DNA of 64,000 bases from Caenorhabditis remanei (taxonomy: Eukaryota > Nematoda > Chromadorea > Rhabditida > Rhabditidae): assembly GCF_010183535.1 (NCBI RefSeq), contig NC_071331.1, positions 17,980,001-18,044,000 of the forward strand, given 5' to 3'. The translations under genes were made by a program, and so were the position numbers. The notes below the pieces were generated by a model. It ran no database searches. It had not been told where the DNA came from and saw only the letters and a program-made list of their open reading frames with translations. Of this stretch, positions 1 through 13,241 are shown piece by piece. Within the stretch, counting starts at the first letter, position 1. Every line of letters begins with the position of its first letter.

Positions 1-24
1 CTTTCAGGAAAGTGATAAACGAAC

Positions 25-3000
25 TTATTTAGTTGTTGGATTCGCTGAGGCAGCCGGTTCGGCGAACGGATCCGTTTTGTTGGTTTCAGAGACGATTGGA
101 GCAACCATGTTGACGAATTCGTCAAGATCGATCTGAAACATTAAGGAGTTAGAGAGTTAAGGGGAAAGAGAGGTGACAGAGAAGCATACAGTCTAGTTTC
201 TCTGCACACTCTCTCATTTTATTGTGATGTCTCACCTGTTCATCTCCATCCTTATCAACCTCTCGAATAATCTCATCAACCTCCTCCTCGCTGAATCTCT
301 CGCCCATTGTAGTCATGAAATGCTTGAATTCTTGTGCAGTGATGTACCCGTTACCATCTTTATCGAACACTCTGAAAAACATTTATTTTTTGAGACTTTT
401 TGATAAGCGGATTGAGTAACATCAAAATTTGAATAATCGAAAGGAAATGTGTGTACTGTAACCACTGGTTTTTGATCTTTTCAGTTCGAAAACTCACTTG
501 AATGCAAGACGAATCAACTCCTGATCGGTCTCCTTATTCATCTCCTTCATCATTTTACAAAATTCTCCGAAATCAATTTTTCCGTTTCCATCCACATCAT
601 ACTCATTGACCATATTCAGAAGCTCCTCTTCAGTTGGATTCAGTCCCAACATACGCATTGCTTCACCCAACTCTTTGATATTCATTGTATTGTTACCATC
701 TTTATCGAATAATTTGAACGCTTGAGCAAACTCTTGAAGCTCCTCCTGAGTGAACTCATCGGCGTCGGAGCACACGGATTGATTGGTTCCTTGACGGTAC
801 ATGTCTCGTCGGGCTACTGCAAACGGAATATGAGAATTATCAGAAAAGGACTGAAATGTGTCTGAAAATTCGAACAAAAGAGGGAGATAAATTGGACCTC
901 TGAGAGAGACTACGACTCTCTACACACAAAAATACACTTGAGTTGTTTTTGTGGTGTCTGTTACATAATGAGAGATGTGTTAAAACAGTGTTAGATAAGA
1001 GAGACGCAGAGAGATATGGCGGGAAAACGAGAACAAGAAGAAATGACATGCTCTCAGTTCTTTGAGAAAATTTGATGAAATGAAATGTCGACGTCACAAA
1101 ATTGGAGAGAAAGAGATGACAGGAACATGGATTGATGGAGATAGGGAGGGGGGGACAAGCACTTTTTGAACTGATTGGGATTCTGGGTTAAGGTTTTTCA
1201 GAAGACTACTTTTCTACATAGTTTTCTAGGTATCCCCATTTTTTGTAAATCGAAAATTGTAATTTCAGCATGACAATCGCGCTCCACCAAAGCTCAAAAA
1301 TGAAATGAGAAATGATTTTGGTAGAGCACAGTTGGTAAAACTGTACCACATTTTTACAAAACTGAAACTTGAAACTATCTTACAAGGCAAAGATTCAGTA
1401 TGCTCTTGACTCCTACCGTAACGCTCAAAAATACCGTAACCACATGAAGACTACAGACAGCTCTGAAACACCGAACATTTAGTTTGGGAACCTAGAGCCA
1501 TCAAAAGTATTAGAGTCCAAAGGACACCGTGATCTCTTCGAAAAACAATTTTCTAATAACTCTAAAAGCCTCCGAGGAGCAAACGGTGCTCTCTCGGTGC
1601 CAATAAACCTGCGAAACAGTGGGGAGGTGAGTCAAAAGAATTGATGAGATATCTCACTCTGCGTCTCTCTGTCCTACACATTCTCTACCCCACCCAGTTA
1701 TTCTTCCATTAGTTTCCGGAGGAGCACAATGAAAAGTGAGAAATCTTTTCTTGAGAAAAAAGAAAAAGAAAAATGAGGGCGCGACACATCTGGAAAATTG
1801 AACATGTGGCTTTTGGCACTGGTTATATATTTCTAGAGTTCGCCTCGTTTCGCCTTCATGATTCCAAAGGTCCTTTTCTCCTGGATCATCTCAAAATAAT
1901 TGTCCATCTATCTTCGAGTTTTATGTGTCAGGAGGGAGAGAGCAAAAGACTCTTGATCCTTTTCTTTTAGTGTCATTTGGAAACGGAAGGGGAAGAGGTC
2001 ATAAAAGTTCAGGCAGTGATTAGGATTCGATTCCGGAATGTTTCGGTACCGGTTGTCATATTTGTAAGGTTAGAAAAATGAAGCGCTGTTCAATCCGTGA
2101 AAAATGAGGATGTAACTTTCAAAAAGAAAAAAAAGCAAATGTTGAAATGAATCTTGTAATTCTACCCTCTTGTAAACTGACACCAAATATTACAACACAA
2201 AAACAAAGCTGTGTAAATCGACACATAACTTTCTTAAATCTACAAAAGTCTGTGTAAATCTACACAAGACGCCGTAAATCTACATTCTGCTCCGTGAATC
2301 TTCGCTAACAATCGTAAATCTACACGATCCATCGTCGGTTTCCATCCACACAGGGTAACTTCCTTGTTGAAAACAGTGAGCCGTCGTAAATCAACACAAA
2401 GATTCGTAAATCGACATTTAAGACTTGTACCGTATTCCAGGCGAAAACAATAACAAGTTATTCAAGAATGATCTTCAACCGAGAAACCTCAAAAAATGTG
2501 AAAAATGGTTTTTCTGTTACTCTTCTTTTCTTCGCTCCCAAAAGTTAATCCCATCGTTTTCTGGTTGATCAAGAATCACAAAAGATGAGAAAAAGAAACG
2601 AGAAATGTGTGGGAAGAGGAGAGAGGGTCCAAGTGAACACACACCGGTCCAACAGGGGTCCGTTGAAAAGAAGAAGAAGAAGAAGCACCTCCATTGGCAA
2701 ACAACAAGAAGAATAGGATAAGAACGTTTTTTATGTGGCTCTGCTTCTTCTCTTTATTCCCGAATCCGTCAAAAAGATGAAGTGAGGCGGGAGGGAGAAC
2801 GATTTGTGAGGTAGATAATGATGAGGTGGAGTGACAGAATGTGTCCGATCGACTGGAAGCGAAAGAAGACGTTTTTGACGGAATGATTGTAGGGAAGAGC
2901 TTTTTCGGAAGAAGAAGATGATGGATGACGGAAGGAAATGTGGAATAGGAAGAAGAAGAAAAGAAGTAGAAGGAACAAAAAAGGTGGAGGGATACGGTAG

Positions 3001-4806
3001 AGGTGAGGTTTCAATCTCTGAGAGGGGAGCGTCGAAAGGAGCCTGGATGTTGGGGTAAGGGTATCGCTTTTCAAAGTTTTGAGGTCCTATAAGTTAGCAA
3101 TCTAGAAACTGAAAAATCAGATCAGGATCTAGTACCGGCAGCGATTGGAATGTCCTATAACTCTATTTTTATAATTGACAACGTTTCTATACAACTTCCT
3201 CCTGAAAAGTTGAAATCCGGATCAATTTTTATCTGCTTAAGTGGGTTTCATTCTCTCTAGGTTAGACTCGTACACGAAAATTGTCAAATACAGAAATAGA
3301 GCTCAAAACTTGCTCTTCATCTTCTAAAAAATTGAACTCATGGAACAATCCGTTAATCCGTGAAAAATTGTCGAAATGACCCGATTCCAGTTGGGCAGTG
3401 AGCCGAAACCAGGTTCAGCGGACAAGACGTCCACTAGACTAAACTTCTTCAAATTGGGACCAAACCTAAATCCTCAGGCCATGCTTCCGAACCTCTAGAC
3501 TTATATGTGTTTCGTGTTCACGAACAAACACCATCATCTCTGCCGTATCCTCTATCCAATTCCTTGCATTCTGAAGTCATAATGACCCCATCGAGGCCAC
3601 ATCATCACAGTATCTGCTGTCAATGTGGCTGCTTAAGAATTCAAAAATGCAATATCTCAAAAAAGAAAGTACTCGTTTCATTTCACTTGACAGCTTTCTT
3701 TTCGTTCAAAAAAACACTAATTGGTTTCTGAATCCACGATGAGCTCTCTCTGTCATATCTAGTGTTTTTTTGTTCCGAGAAACACTTGACGCCTACTGGA
3801 AACCGGAAGTAGATGGGAAGCGATTTTGGGAGAGATGAATGGGAGAGATTGAAGGGATCACAGTAGTTGTGTGAGAGGGGGAGATACTCAATGAATGTGT
3901 GATGGAAAACAAATAGTATATAGAGGGAGGGGGTGCTGAAAATGGGGATTTCAGATATTTTTTCATAGCAAAACTGTGGTAAAACCGAGAAAAGGGTAGA
4001 AGTTGGGAGAGAAATTCTGGTAAATGAGTGTTGGCTGGTGGACTAGGTATTGCATTTTTGGAGTTCTAGGTCATCTGTGAAGTTAGTAAAACATACTTGC
4101 GCGTCAAGACCTACTGAAACCTTTTTTCAGTGGCCTTTTTTAAAGTTCGGTAGAGCACGGTTTTAAAAATCTCATCAGAGGTAAAACTATGAAAAATCTT
4201 CTGAAGAAACATAAAAATAAAATAAAAACGGAATGAATATATTGGTTTTGGTTTCTCTGTTGGCCCCGCCCACTTAAGGAAATACCAAAAACAAATCTAA
4301 GCTCCGGCCACCCACCCAGACTAGAATCGGTAAAAGAGAAGAGGAACGGGGTGTCCATGGGGCACGGCTCTCTTCCTCATTTTTTCAGAAGAACACAACA
4401 CATCAATAACAAAAAGAATAGAACAAAACAAAGACACAAAAAAAGACTTACGGCAGTCTGCCGCATTGGCGGATTTAAACGGAAGCACCGAATGGACACA
4501 AACACCGCTGGCCATCACCGGTTCCACTATTTCCTTTTGCTGATTGTTGCCGTTCTGTCTGAAAAAATTCCTAAAATAAAATGTTGAAAGCAAAAAACAA
4601 AAATATTTGACCCAGGCAGGGCTCGAACATGCAATCTTCTGATTAGAAGTCAGACGCCTTATCCATTAGGCCACAAGGCCACGGTTGACACCTGCCGTCA
4701 GAGGCCTATTTGTTCTAGAGGTGTGTCGAAGGCGAGAGGCAACACAGTGTCAACCAACAACTCACCTCGTTCGAAACCCCCGTCTTCGGGGTCCTATCCG
4801 ATTCAT
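25..4806 (-). CDS. Calmodulin-like protein with four EF-hands (cal-2/cal-3 type)
   Basis: A five-exon model keeps frame throughout: 4766-4806, 4452-4558, 498-816, 236-371 and 25-132, giving 236 aa. Four canonical EF-hand loops are visible at about residues 87-98 ([12 protein letters not shown]), 123-134 ([12 protein letters not shown]), 159-170 ([12 protein letters not shown]) and 195-206 (DKDGDEQIDLDE), so all four should bind calcium. The protein is longer than calmodulin (149 aa). It has an N-terminal extension of about 75 residues and an Ala/Pro/Thr-rich tail of about 25 residues. Introns of 3.6 kb and 207 bp separate the 5' exons from the body. Alternative starts are the in-frame ATG at 4515 and the one encoding MYRQG near 802. 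C. elegans has several divergent calmodulin-like genes (cal-1 to cal-4). This is not the cal-1 sequence I remember, and I cannot tell cal-2 from cal-3. Further upstream exons may exist (see 8824-9048 and 16678-17669). The EF-hand body is certain; the 5' end is inferred. Confidence 0.9.
2204..2435. repeat. Degenerate tandem array of GTAAATCTACAC units
   Basis: About nine imperfect copies of (C)GTAAATCTACAC spaced roughly 20-25 bp apart, lying in the long intron of the calmodulin-like gene. Confidence 0.75.
4608..4680 (-). tRNA. tRNA-Arg (anticodon UCU)
   Basis: On the minus strand this 73-nt stretch folds as a tRNA. It has a D-arm GCCT/AGGC with AATGGATA loop, a perfect anticodon stem TCTGA/TCAGA around loop CTTCTAA (anticodon TCT), and a T-loop TTCGAGC. 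The D-arm and anticodon arm match the worm tRNA-Arg(UCU) as I know it. The acceptor stem (GGCCTTG against CTGGGTC) needs two G-U pairs and has one mismatch. The T stem (GCATG/CCTGC) also has one mismatch. The gene could therefore be weakening or a pseudogene. It lies in the 207-bp first intron of the calmodulin-like gene, on the same strand. Confidence 0.85.
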
Positions 4807-5139
4807 GATTTTTCGTAGAAGTGAAATTTTGGGTGGTTTCGAATCTTTAGGAGGAGGAATTTTGAATTGTTTTTTGGTGTGTATTAGAAGGTGATAGTAG
4901 TAGAATAATAGAAGAATGAAGACGTGGCTTTTTCTATAAAAAATGAGGAATTCTCTTTCAATTTGCTTCAGAAGACGTTGTCGTCGTCGTCCAATTGTTG
5001 AAGGAAAATAATGAATAAATAAGAAGTTGAAGAATATGAAAAAGGAGCGAATAAGGGGGGAGAAGAAGGCGTGATGATGGAAGTTTTTCCATATTCTCTC
5101 ATCGAAATTAGCAAAATCTTCGCCGTAGGCCAATACTAT

Positions 5140-8100
5140 TTCTGGATGAACTAGCCTTCAGAAGAGCCCTTCTTCATGGTTTTGACGAATTCAGAATATG
5201 GAGAAGTAGAAGAAGTTTCTGGAGTAATAAAGCTGTCCTCCTCTTTCCTCCGACTGGACAAAGAAAGGGGTCAGCCTTTTTTCTATTCATACGAAACAAG
5301 TTTTGGGCGGCTCGCGGGATTCTGGAGACGCAGATAAAATGTGTGTGACGCAGAGAAGATACTACTTACTTACTTAAAGGAGATGCAGAAGCATAAAAAA
5401 GGAAAATTGAGGACATGAAGAAAAATGATGGGGGAGGATAGGAGGGGGAGAAGTCTGAAGATGTTGTGAAGGGAAAAAACGGATGGAGATAGGACAAATT
5501 GGATACAACTTATGTCACACTTTTGGGACTTCGTTGGAAACTTGAGTTCGAAAAGATCTGAGAGGGCAAAAACAGTAAACGCGGAGGAGGGGAGAGAGGG
5601 CGCAGAGAAGTCAGACAGTCTCGTTGTCTGCTCTCTCTCCTACCTGAATTCTCCAACTTTGTCACAGTGCCTCTTGAGACGGACCAGACTTAAAGAATAG
5701 AGAAAATACTCAACTCAGATTGTACTTGGGGAGTTTTGAGCAAATTCTAGAATTTTATGTTCTAATCTCTACAAAACTAGATTGCAAAATCTAAACATAA
5801 TCTAGAAAATCAAAAAGTCGAGATTATACTCGATGATTTCAGAGATCTAGAATTTTTGATCGAGGATCCCCCAACTTTTAGGCGAGGGTGGAAGGGGTTT
5901 TGAAAGGCAAGAGTTTTTTGGATTGATTTGAAAATGTTTGGTTAAGTTTGGAGATTCAGAAGGTATTACTGTAAGTGAGACATCTAAATGTTTATGAACG
6001 TTCTGTCTTGAAGCATTGTCATGAATCAGATTTCCAACTTTTGCGTGCACTGAAACAAAATAGCTCTGTTTTCAGTTGGGTAAATTCCTGCAGACAGATA
6101 CCGCAATCTTACGATCACAGATTTTCTGGTATAAACGCTTGAACTAGAAATTCGAACTAGCCAGGTACCTAGAATCGGAAACTTTTCCTTCAGAAACTTT
6201 CACAAACATTTAGTATTTATGGCTGAATTTAGAAAACTTCATGTACATACGACCTGGACAATAAAAGTTTTACATAAAACTTCTAAACTTCTCTAAATTC
6301 TGTTTAAAAAAATTCACTCCGCGAACAAACAAAAGAGAGAAAGCCTACCAGAAACAAGAGTTGCCAAGGTACGTGCCCTTAGTAATTCAAAAGTTTCGAA
6401 AAAAGGAAAAGAGAAGTCAAAAAATGAAACGTGAGGGAAGAGCCAAAAAGGGAAAACGGGTGGAAAACAACTGACAAAAATGGACAGAAACAGCATAGGA
6501 CGACGAGGAAAAAGTTTCAATTTCACCTGCCTCGTCTTCTTCTTTTTGCCTCCTTTCGACTCGTTTTTCGACGTCGAAAATGCAATTAGTAATTGAGAAG
6601 ACACACTGACTGAGAAGGAGTGAGTGTCTAACTTTTTTCAGGCTCCTTTACTACTCATCTTACAGAAGAAACAACAAGGAGACGAGTATTCTAGAGTATC
6701 CAAAGACTGGAAATCTGATTTGAGTAAAGTAGGTCTGGAAGTGGTAGCATAGAGTTGAGGAGGAAGTCGAACGAGATGAAGGAAACTAGAAGAAACTAAC
6801 ATTCCATCTGTTGGTTTTCTAGGTTAACATCGAAAAGGACCTCGCAAATTTCTGTGGATGACTTTAAGAACTCATCAAGATGTCAGAAGATTTCAATTTC
6901 TGTAGAGTAGAGAGAGAAAATCTGGATCTTCATTTTTGTAGTTGCCAACTTTTTTGTACGAATTCTCCTAGAGTTGTAACCTGGTGCCACCGGCGAAAAG
7001 GACTGTTCTTAAATATTATAAGCTACAAAGATGAATCTATTAGTCTTGATCTTCAACTCCAACAAAAATATATGTAACTCTATCGACTGGTACTGTAACT
7101 TTAATTCTGACATGACCAGTTTGAGCATTCTGAGCTCTGGGCTTATTTTTATAGCAAAATTTCATTTTCATGGTATTTCTCAAAAACTCAAGGAATACCT
7201 TAATAACGGGATCTGTCTTATGAAATCATATAAAAACTCCGAAAAGTATGACGGAAACTTGAGGTGTGAGTAAAAACTGTCATAAGAAATCAAAAAAGAA
7301 ACTTCTGAATCCAAAACTTCCTCAAAACCAAAATAATTCCAGCTATATAAAGGGATTCAGGGCAGTCTAAAAATGGAAATAAAACCTCCCAGAATAGTAA
7401 AAGAGCCCGCAAAAAAGGTGGGATTCCTCATGGGTTCCATTGTGATGCTCTCACGGAGTGGGAAGTCGTTTTTGATTTCTTTAACAACTTCTACGTCACA
7501 CAACCTTCTTTTCGTAGATTATCATCTTTTCGGGCGGAGGTCAAATTCTTTTGAGTAGAGGAGACCTGGATGGATTGAATAGAGAGCACCACACAAGAAA
7601 AAGTGCTCCAGAAAGGAAAAAAAACGGGAGCGAGAATGGGCGGTAGAGCGAATCGTGTGATTTGCATTTCATTGTTGTAGTGGGAGAATGTAGTGGTGGA
7701 AAAAGGAAAAGAAGGAGTGGAATAATAGAAATCAGGAGATTCTCATCTGGAAGATGGGCGGTATAAACAAATCCGGTGGTGCAAACTTCCGGTGGAGCAG
7801 GGTCTGGAGAGGTACTGTTCTACCTCCATCGGTGTCAGAATTTGAAAAAAAAAATATCCCTACCCGACTACAATTTGTGCAGTAAGTGCCGTACTCCTCG
7901 GATCAAAAGACACAAGAATTTGTTTGGAAAATGTTTGGAAAACTTGAGAAAACGGGGGGAGAAGAAAAGAGACAACCAATTATTAACGACTCACTCACCC
8001 CTCCACCACGAGGAATTTATTCTATAGAATTATGAAATCAAGAGAAAAGACAAAAGGAAAATATTTTTGGGATTTTTTTATGGAGACAAGACATAAATAA

Positions 8101-8820
8101 ACATTAGTGGGAGTCATTGGGGGGGTATAAACAGAACTTCACGTTTTGAGGGTTTTCAGTGCTAGTTGAATTTTATAAAATGCATTTTTAGACAACCTTT
8201 AATTTCAGAGGAGAGTTCTGACCAGATGCCCGTTTTGAGAGGAGTTATTTGATAATGTCTGCTTAGAAGTTGAAAAAATTGTTAGATGGTACCGCGTAGC
8301 TTTTTCCAGCTTACTGTCAGTTTCCTTTTTCACCATTCTCATTGGGAGTCTATTTTATAATTTCAATCGTGTGTTACATAAAATTAGGTAAGGCATTACA
8401 GTCTTACCAGTTTCTAAATTGTTTGTTTTAAAGGTCATACGATTTTTGTGATAGTTGTGTACTGTAGCTCAGGAAATAGATGTTTAAGGAATCTTCGATT
8501 GATAAGCGATCTGGGTTCCAGAAAATTGTGTACCGTAGTGGATGCTCTCAAAAATTTAGGTCAAGAAAGTTTGTAAATATCGTTTTTTAATTAGCTCCTG
8601 CCTTTCAATAAATAAATTTGATTAATTAAACAAATAATCTCCATACCATTCGCGTACAACCAGGAAACCTTCATTTACGGCTCTACGGAAAATGTTATTT
8701 TGAACAGACAAGGAAAACATTTAATTTAATTTTAACTTCTGCTTCAAGTTTTCAGAAGATTTTGCATGATTCGAGCCCTCCCAAACATCTTTTAAAATCC
8801 TTGTCATTTTTTTTGCAACT
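5140..8820. other. Gene-poor stretch, no supported gene
   Basis: Only short AT-rich or low-complexity frames on both strands. A fragment of repeat family B lies near 6930 (CATTTTTGTAGTTGCCAACT). One isolated exon-like piece on the minus strand at 6527-6609 has no partner exon of compatible phase. The region may be intron or upstream regulatory DNA of the minus-strand calmodulin-like gene. Confidence 0.6.
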
Positions 8821-8823
8821 TAC

Positions 8824-9048
8824 GTGTTAAGATTCCGCCGTGCGAATACATTAAAACTCTCATCGATGCGTTTCTGTCGAGCCGCCTTTGAACGGCCGAA
8901 CCGCAGTTTCTGAAATGAATTATTTATACTTTCGAAAGAGTTGATTTATGATTCTGAATTCTTCGAAAGTCTAGGAGAGGAAAGGAGAATTCTTGCTCAC
9001 CTTAAAGAGGAAATCCAGTGTGCGCGGTAAGCGGTTATTGCATGTCTT
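8824..9048 (-). CDS. Two candidate coding exons upstream of the calmodulin-like gene
   Basis: Exon 9001-9048 (48 nt) has acceptor TTTGTATAG and donor AAG|GTGAGC; read in phase 0 it encodes a peptide starting KTCNNRLPRTL. Exon 8824-8909 (86 nt) has acceptor CATTTCAG and donor AC|GTAAGT; it encodes KLRFGRSKAARQKR and onward, ending in phase 2. The two exons are separated by a 91-bp intron. The phase-2 end fits the phase-2 start of the calmodulin-like exon at 4452-4558, so they could be 5' exons of that gene giving a basic N-terminal region. They are open in the stated frame and have worm-like codons, but I recognise no domain. A possible first exon with its own ATG is 9466-9540 (phase 0 at its end, weak GTTGGT donor, six Arg codons). 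Gene membership is inference. Confidence 0.5.
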
Positions 9049-9544
9049 CTATACAAAAAAGAGAGTAGATGGATCTGAAAAATATTGAGATGAGCTTGAT
9101 TTAATTTTTTAAATTGGAATCGAGAAAGAATTGAAAATTTAGAGAAAGAGAAGAGTGTTAGCCAAATCTTATTTGGCAGATACAATGTTCTACAGTACCG
9201 TGATATTTCTTTAATGTTGATTATGCCTAACTATCAAGAAATTTTCAAGCCAAAACTAAAAAATAAAATAGAAAAAAAGGGTGGTTGTATCCGTTATCCA
9301 TGTTGAATAATTTCACAAACATTCACATTGCTCAAACAGAATGTAAAATGAGACGCATGAAAATGACAGAAGAGTAAAAAAAATGAGATGGAGAAAAGTT
9401 CGAAAAGAGAAAAGACTCGTAGATTTGGTGGGGTGTGAAATACGAGGAAACTGGCACCAACCAACTCGTCGTCGCCTTCTTCTCTTCTCCAAAAAACGGA
9501 AATCAGACAAAGAGAAAGTCAACGGACCCGCCGATGGCATGGAG

Positions 9545-12500
9545 CACAATAGAAGAGTAATAAAAACAGAGAAGGAAGAAAGGCAGAAGAATAGAAATCA
9601 GTGATCAACGGAAAAATTTTGCTCCCAACTTTTCTGGGTACGAATCTCTGGACTTCCGGAGCCATGGATTCTTGGTTCTACTGTTAGCAGAAGCCACCTT
9701 TCATCGTCTAGAATGCCAAACTCCTCGAATTTTCACGCCGGAAAACTTTTTCTTTTCAAAAGAAGTAGGAGCTCAAAAAGTGCATAGCTACGTAGTCAAC
9801 GCCAGAAGATTGATGAGCACAAGTTTTCGAGAAAAAGGAGAGGCTTGAATGAAGAGATGGGTGGTCTCTCGGAGAGAAGTCTTTGAAGTTGGTCGTTGGT
9901 TTTTGAACAAATTAGGGATTCTCATTATCTGGACTGAAAAATCTTCAAGTTGGCTATGAAAAGATTTTTGGAATCAAGAAAATTGAGATCTCACAAAAAA
10001 AAAAGGAATCTGGCATCGGACGTTTTGGAACCAAGAATATTCAGAACCAGATTTGAACGCCCCAATTATAAACAATTATAATTAAGGCTTTGAAAGTTGT
10101 GAAACTGATAAAGGTTATCATATTTAGCAGGTTTAACAAAAAGCTGCTATTATAAGAATGTTAGCAAAACATGGGAAAAAAAACTGAAAATTATAGTAAA
10201 CAGGAATAAACAGGTGTCTCTGAAACTAGGTTTAGTGAAAAATACAAACAAGGGAAATCTAGAATTAGAAGAAAATAGTTATGCCAGGGTTTACAGATTT
10301 GTCTACCAACTCAAAATAAGTAAAACTGAAAGTGCATAGCAACCAAACCACATTCTCTAAAAGTTTTAAAAGTTATCAGAAAACCTACAACACAAAGGTA
10401 CAAGCTGAAAATAGTGAGCCCCTTCTGTCTTCATTCAATTTTTGATGCCAACGAAGAAAAATAGGAGAGAGTCTCGAATATGCACATGTAAATACATGCG
10501 GTGTGTATTTGGTAGTATAAGGATGAGAAGAAGGAGAAAAAAGAGGAAAAAGGGTGAGAATTTTAGAGTGAAAAGTGAGAGAGAGAGAGAGAGAGAGAGA
10601 AAATGCCTCCATGCATACAAAATCTTCTATATTTAATTTAGTATCACTGCACTGCTACCCCACCTCCTCCAACAGCTTATCTTCCCGATTTCCTTAAACG
10701 TTGCTAGGCTTCAAATCACTTTCGAAGCTGCTTACCAGAGTTCTAGCTCTCCCCGAAATAACTGTAAATCCCCATAGGAAAGTGCAAAAAGAGAAGAAAC
10801 CTACGCGCTGAATTTGATTACCCCCAGAAACCCTTTCTCGTTCTCTTTTTTTTTGGGAACAAAAGCTCCGTGTGTAATGAAATAAGGAAGTTCCGAAAGA
10901 AGGGATCAGAGAACCAGAAAGTTTCTGGAGGCGTTGATCTTCAGCTGATCGTGTGACAATACGAAAAGGAACTGAGTAATATGATCTGGTAGGTCAGAAG
11001 TTGTTCGGATGATGTGAGAGAGTAGATCAAACCAACGAGTGATTAGAGGGTGAGAAATAGGGTTTGAAAAAAAAACGAAATGGCGGGGACCACGATTCTG
11101 GACAAGACATGCAGAAACTTTTGAGCCATACAGGATTGAGTAGACTAGTCTCGAAAACTAGTTGGCGCTGGAACATCCGTTTCCAAAGTTCGCATTTTAG
11201 AATGGTTTCCAATTAAATCTTTGTAGTGAACCACTGTTTCAGAGTCGCTAGGCCAACAGGTGGCTCTTATCTGTAGCAGTTTCAGTATCGAAAATTCTGA
11301 TTCCGATGGATCTGATTGCTACTTTTTTTTCAAAAATTTCGTACTGTTTCGTTTTCATTTTGGTTATGTCTACTCGATTTTGAGCAGTAATGGGTTTCGA
11401 GATGTCTCGGTTTCAAAATATACCATTTCGAAATGCTTTTGAGATTCAGAATGAAAAATATCATGTCTTACAGATACATCTTACCAACTGCTAAGCCGCT
11501 CCCGCATCTAAGCAGCTCCTAATCCTGTAGATCACTCTAGTCTATTCAAAATCTCAAAAATCTAACTCCGATTCCTTTTACTAACCGAATTTATCGGAGT
11601 AAACCCGTCTGGTCAAATTCAACAAAAAAGGGAATTTTCGTGCAATACATCGTCAAAAAGGCAACATAAATTGAATAGGGCCGACCCTTTAACAGGCCGT
11701 AAAAACCGTTTTCTTCTTTTTTCTATCCCATCAATTGGATTACTTTTTGTCACTTGTTTTTCACTTCTCTCCTTTTATTTCTCTTTTTTTCAGAAATTCT
11801 CTGTGTTTTTCTTCAATTTCATCTCTCCTTCTCGCCCATTTTTTCCCATTTTTCAGATGCCAAAAACAGAGAAAAAAGAAGAGAATGGATATAAAAAGTA
11901 AACAATAAAAAGTTTAAAGGAAAACAGAAATCGAGCGCTTTTCTCTTTGAAAAAAGAGGTGTGGCCTTCTTCTCCGAAATGTGGTGTCGAGAGAATTCCC
12001 AAAAGAATCTTCTTCTTTTTTCGTTTTTTGCTCTTTTCTTGTTGAGAGCAAAAATTGAGAAAAAGAGCTCCGCCGATTTTTGAAAAATTCTCGAATATTT
12101 CAAATTCAAATGTTCTCGGAAAATGGGAGAATAGTTAAGGCGCACTCGTGAATTATGAATCTCGATGATGATGCTCGCTTAGAAAATGGGCGGAGCCTAA
12201 GATTACATGAAAAAAGAAGAGGATAGGGCGGAGCCGATTAGGAGAAAGAGAGGGATGAAGAATACGTGCACTTGGTGACAAGCAGAAAATTCTAAAAATT
12301 CTTGAATTCAGGAAGACGTAAATGGAATGTAGGCAGACAGACGTCAAGAGGATTCAGACAGGATTGAGAATCAGGAAATTCGAAGTGATGTTTAAGATCA
12401 AACCATTAGAAATCTAGATTAAAGAGTTATTTCAATAGATTGTGTTATCTGATAAAATTGATTTCATTTTTGGTGGTACGAACTGTAGGAGTTCGGGAAA

Positions 12501-13240
12501 ATATGAGGTTGTGCCATGTAGTCGAAAGTTTTTATGTTTTTATGGAACGTAGGAAAAACCTAGATCTTTCCTTTTACAATTATCATTTTTCTTATAGGAA
12601 TCTTTAGAAAGTTGTAGTAGACGGAGTGAACATGGAAGCAGTTTTGAGGTCATTCACTTCGGTAGATTGTAACTTTCTATGAAGAAGACAAACCAAAATG
12701 TTTCCAACAGCAAAAACATAGGTCTAGGTGTGATCTACACATTCTGCAAAAATGAAAACTTTGGGATGATCTGGGAGACCATGAGACACTTTCCAAGTTA
12801 GCAATTCACAATGAAAAACTGAAGAAGTGGAAAAAACCATTAGGGTGATGCTTTGTACATATCTCTGAAGCGATGTGCAGCGCAAAAAAGGTCAGTTACA
12901 AAAATGAAGATCGAGATTCGATATACAATATTTTTGAAACTTCAGTCATTCCGAGACTTCAGGGTTTCCTTTAAAGAAATACGTTATCAACTGAGAACCG
13001 ATTTTCCGATCGGTACTGGTCTAGACATGCTTCATATTGTATTTAATGCGTTGGTCTATGCTAAAACTCGAAAACCTACAGCGCGCTTTACCGTACTTCT
13101 CGGAAGAATCCGAAAAAAGTTGCCCGCAGAACCCTGTTTACCCGAATCTTTTTGCACTAATACTTAATCTGTATGCGTGCCAATACCAAAATCTGTGTGT
13201 GTTTTTGGTTAAGATGGGAATTCTTAATTATTTTGGCGTT
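9545..13240. other. Gene-poor stretch, no supported gene
   Basis: AT-rich DNA with A/G-rich low-complexity tracts. No frame has both convincing coding character and splice sites. If the upstream exons at 16.7-17.7 kb belong to the calmodulin-like gene, this would be one large intron. Confidence 0.55.
10577..10601. repeat. GA dinucleotide microsatellite
   Basis: An uninterrupted run of about twelve GA units. Other GA/CT tracts occur near 23270, 28005, 31545 and 55890, CA tracts near 26762 and 29274, and GAA tracts near 2670, 15355 and 28217. Confidence 0.9.
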
Positions 13241-13241
13241 C

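Noticed and set aside
2204..2435. Possible CRISPR-like array
   Set aside because: Units are degenerate with irregular spacing in a eukaryotic intron; this is an ordinary dispersed worm motif.
5098..5133. Minus-strand start MAYGEDFANFDERIW
   Set aside because: Looks coding for about 20 residues, but no donor follows and the frame becomes Phe-rich low complexity.
6527..6609. Minus-strand exon-like segment ending GGKKKKTRQ at a GTGAAA donor
   Set aside because: Splice-site-like ends, but its phases (1 in, 0 out) fit none of the neighbouring exons and it has no ATG.
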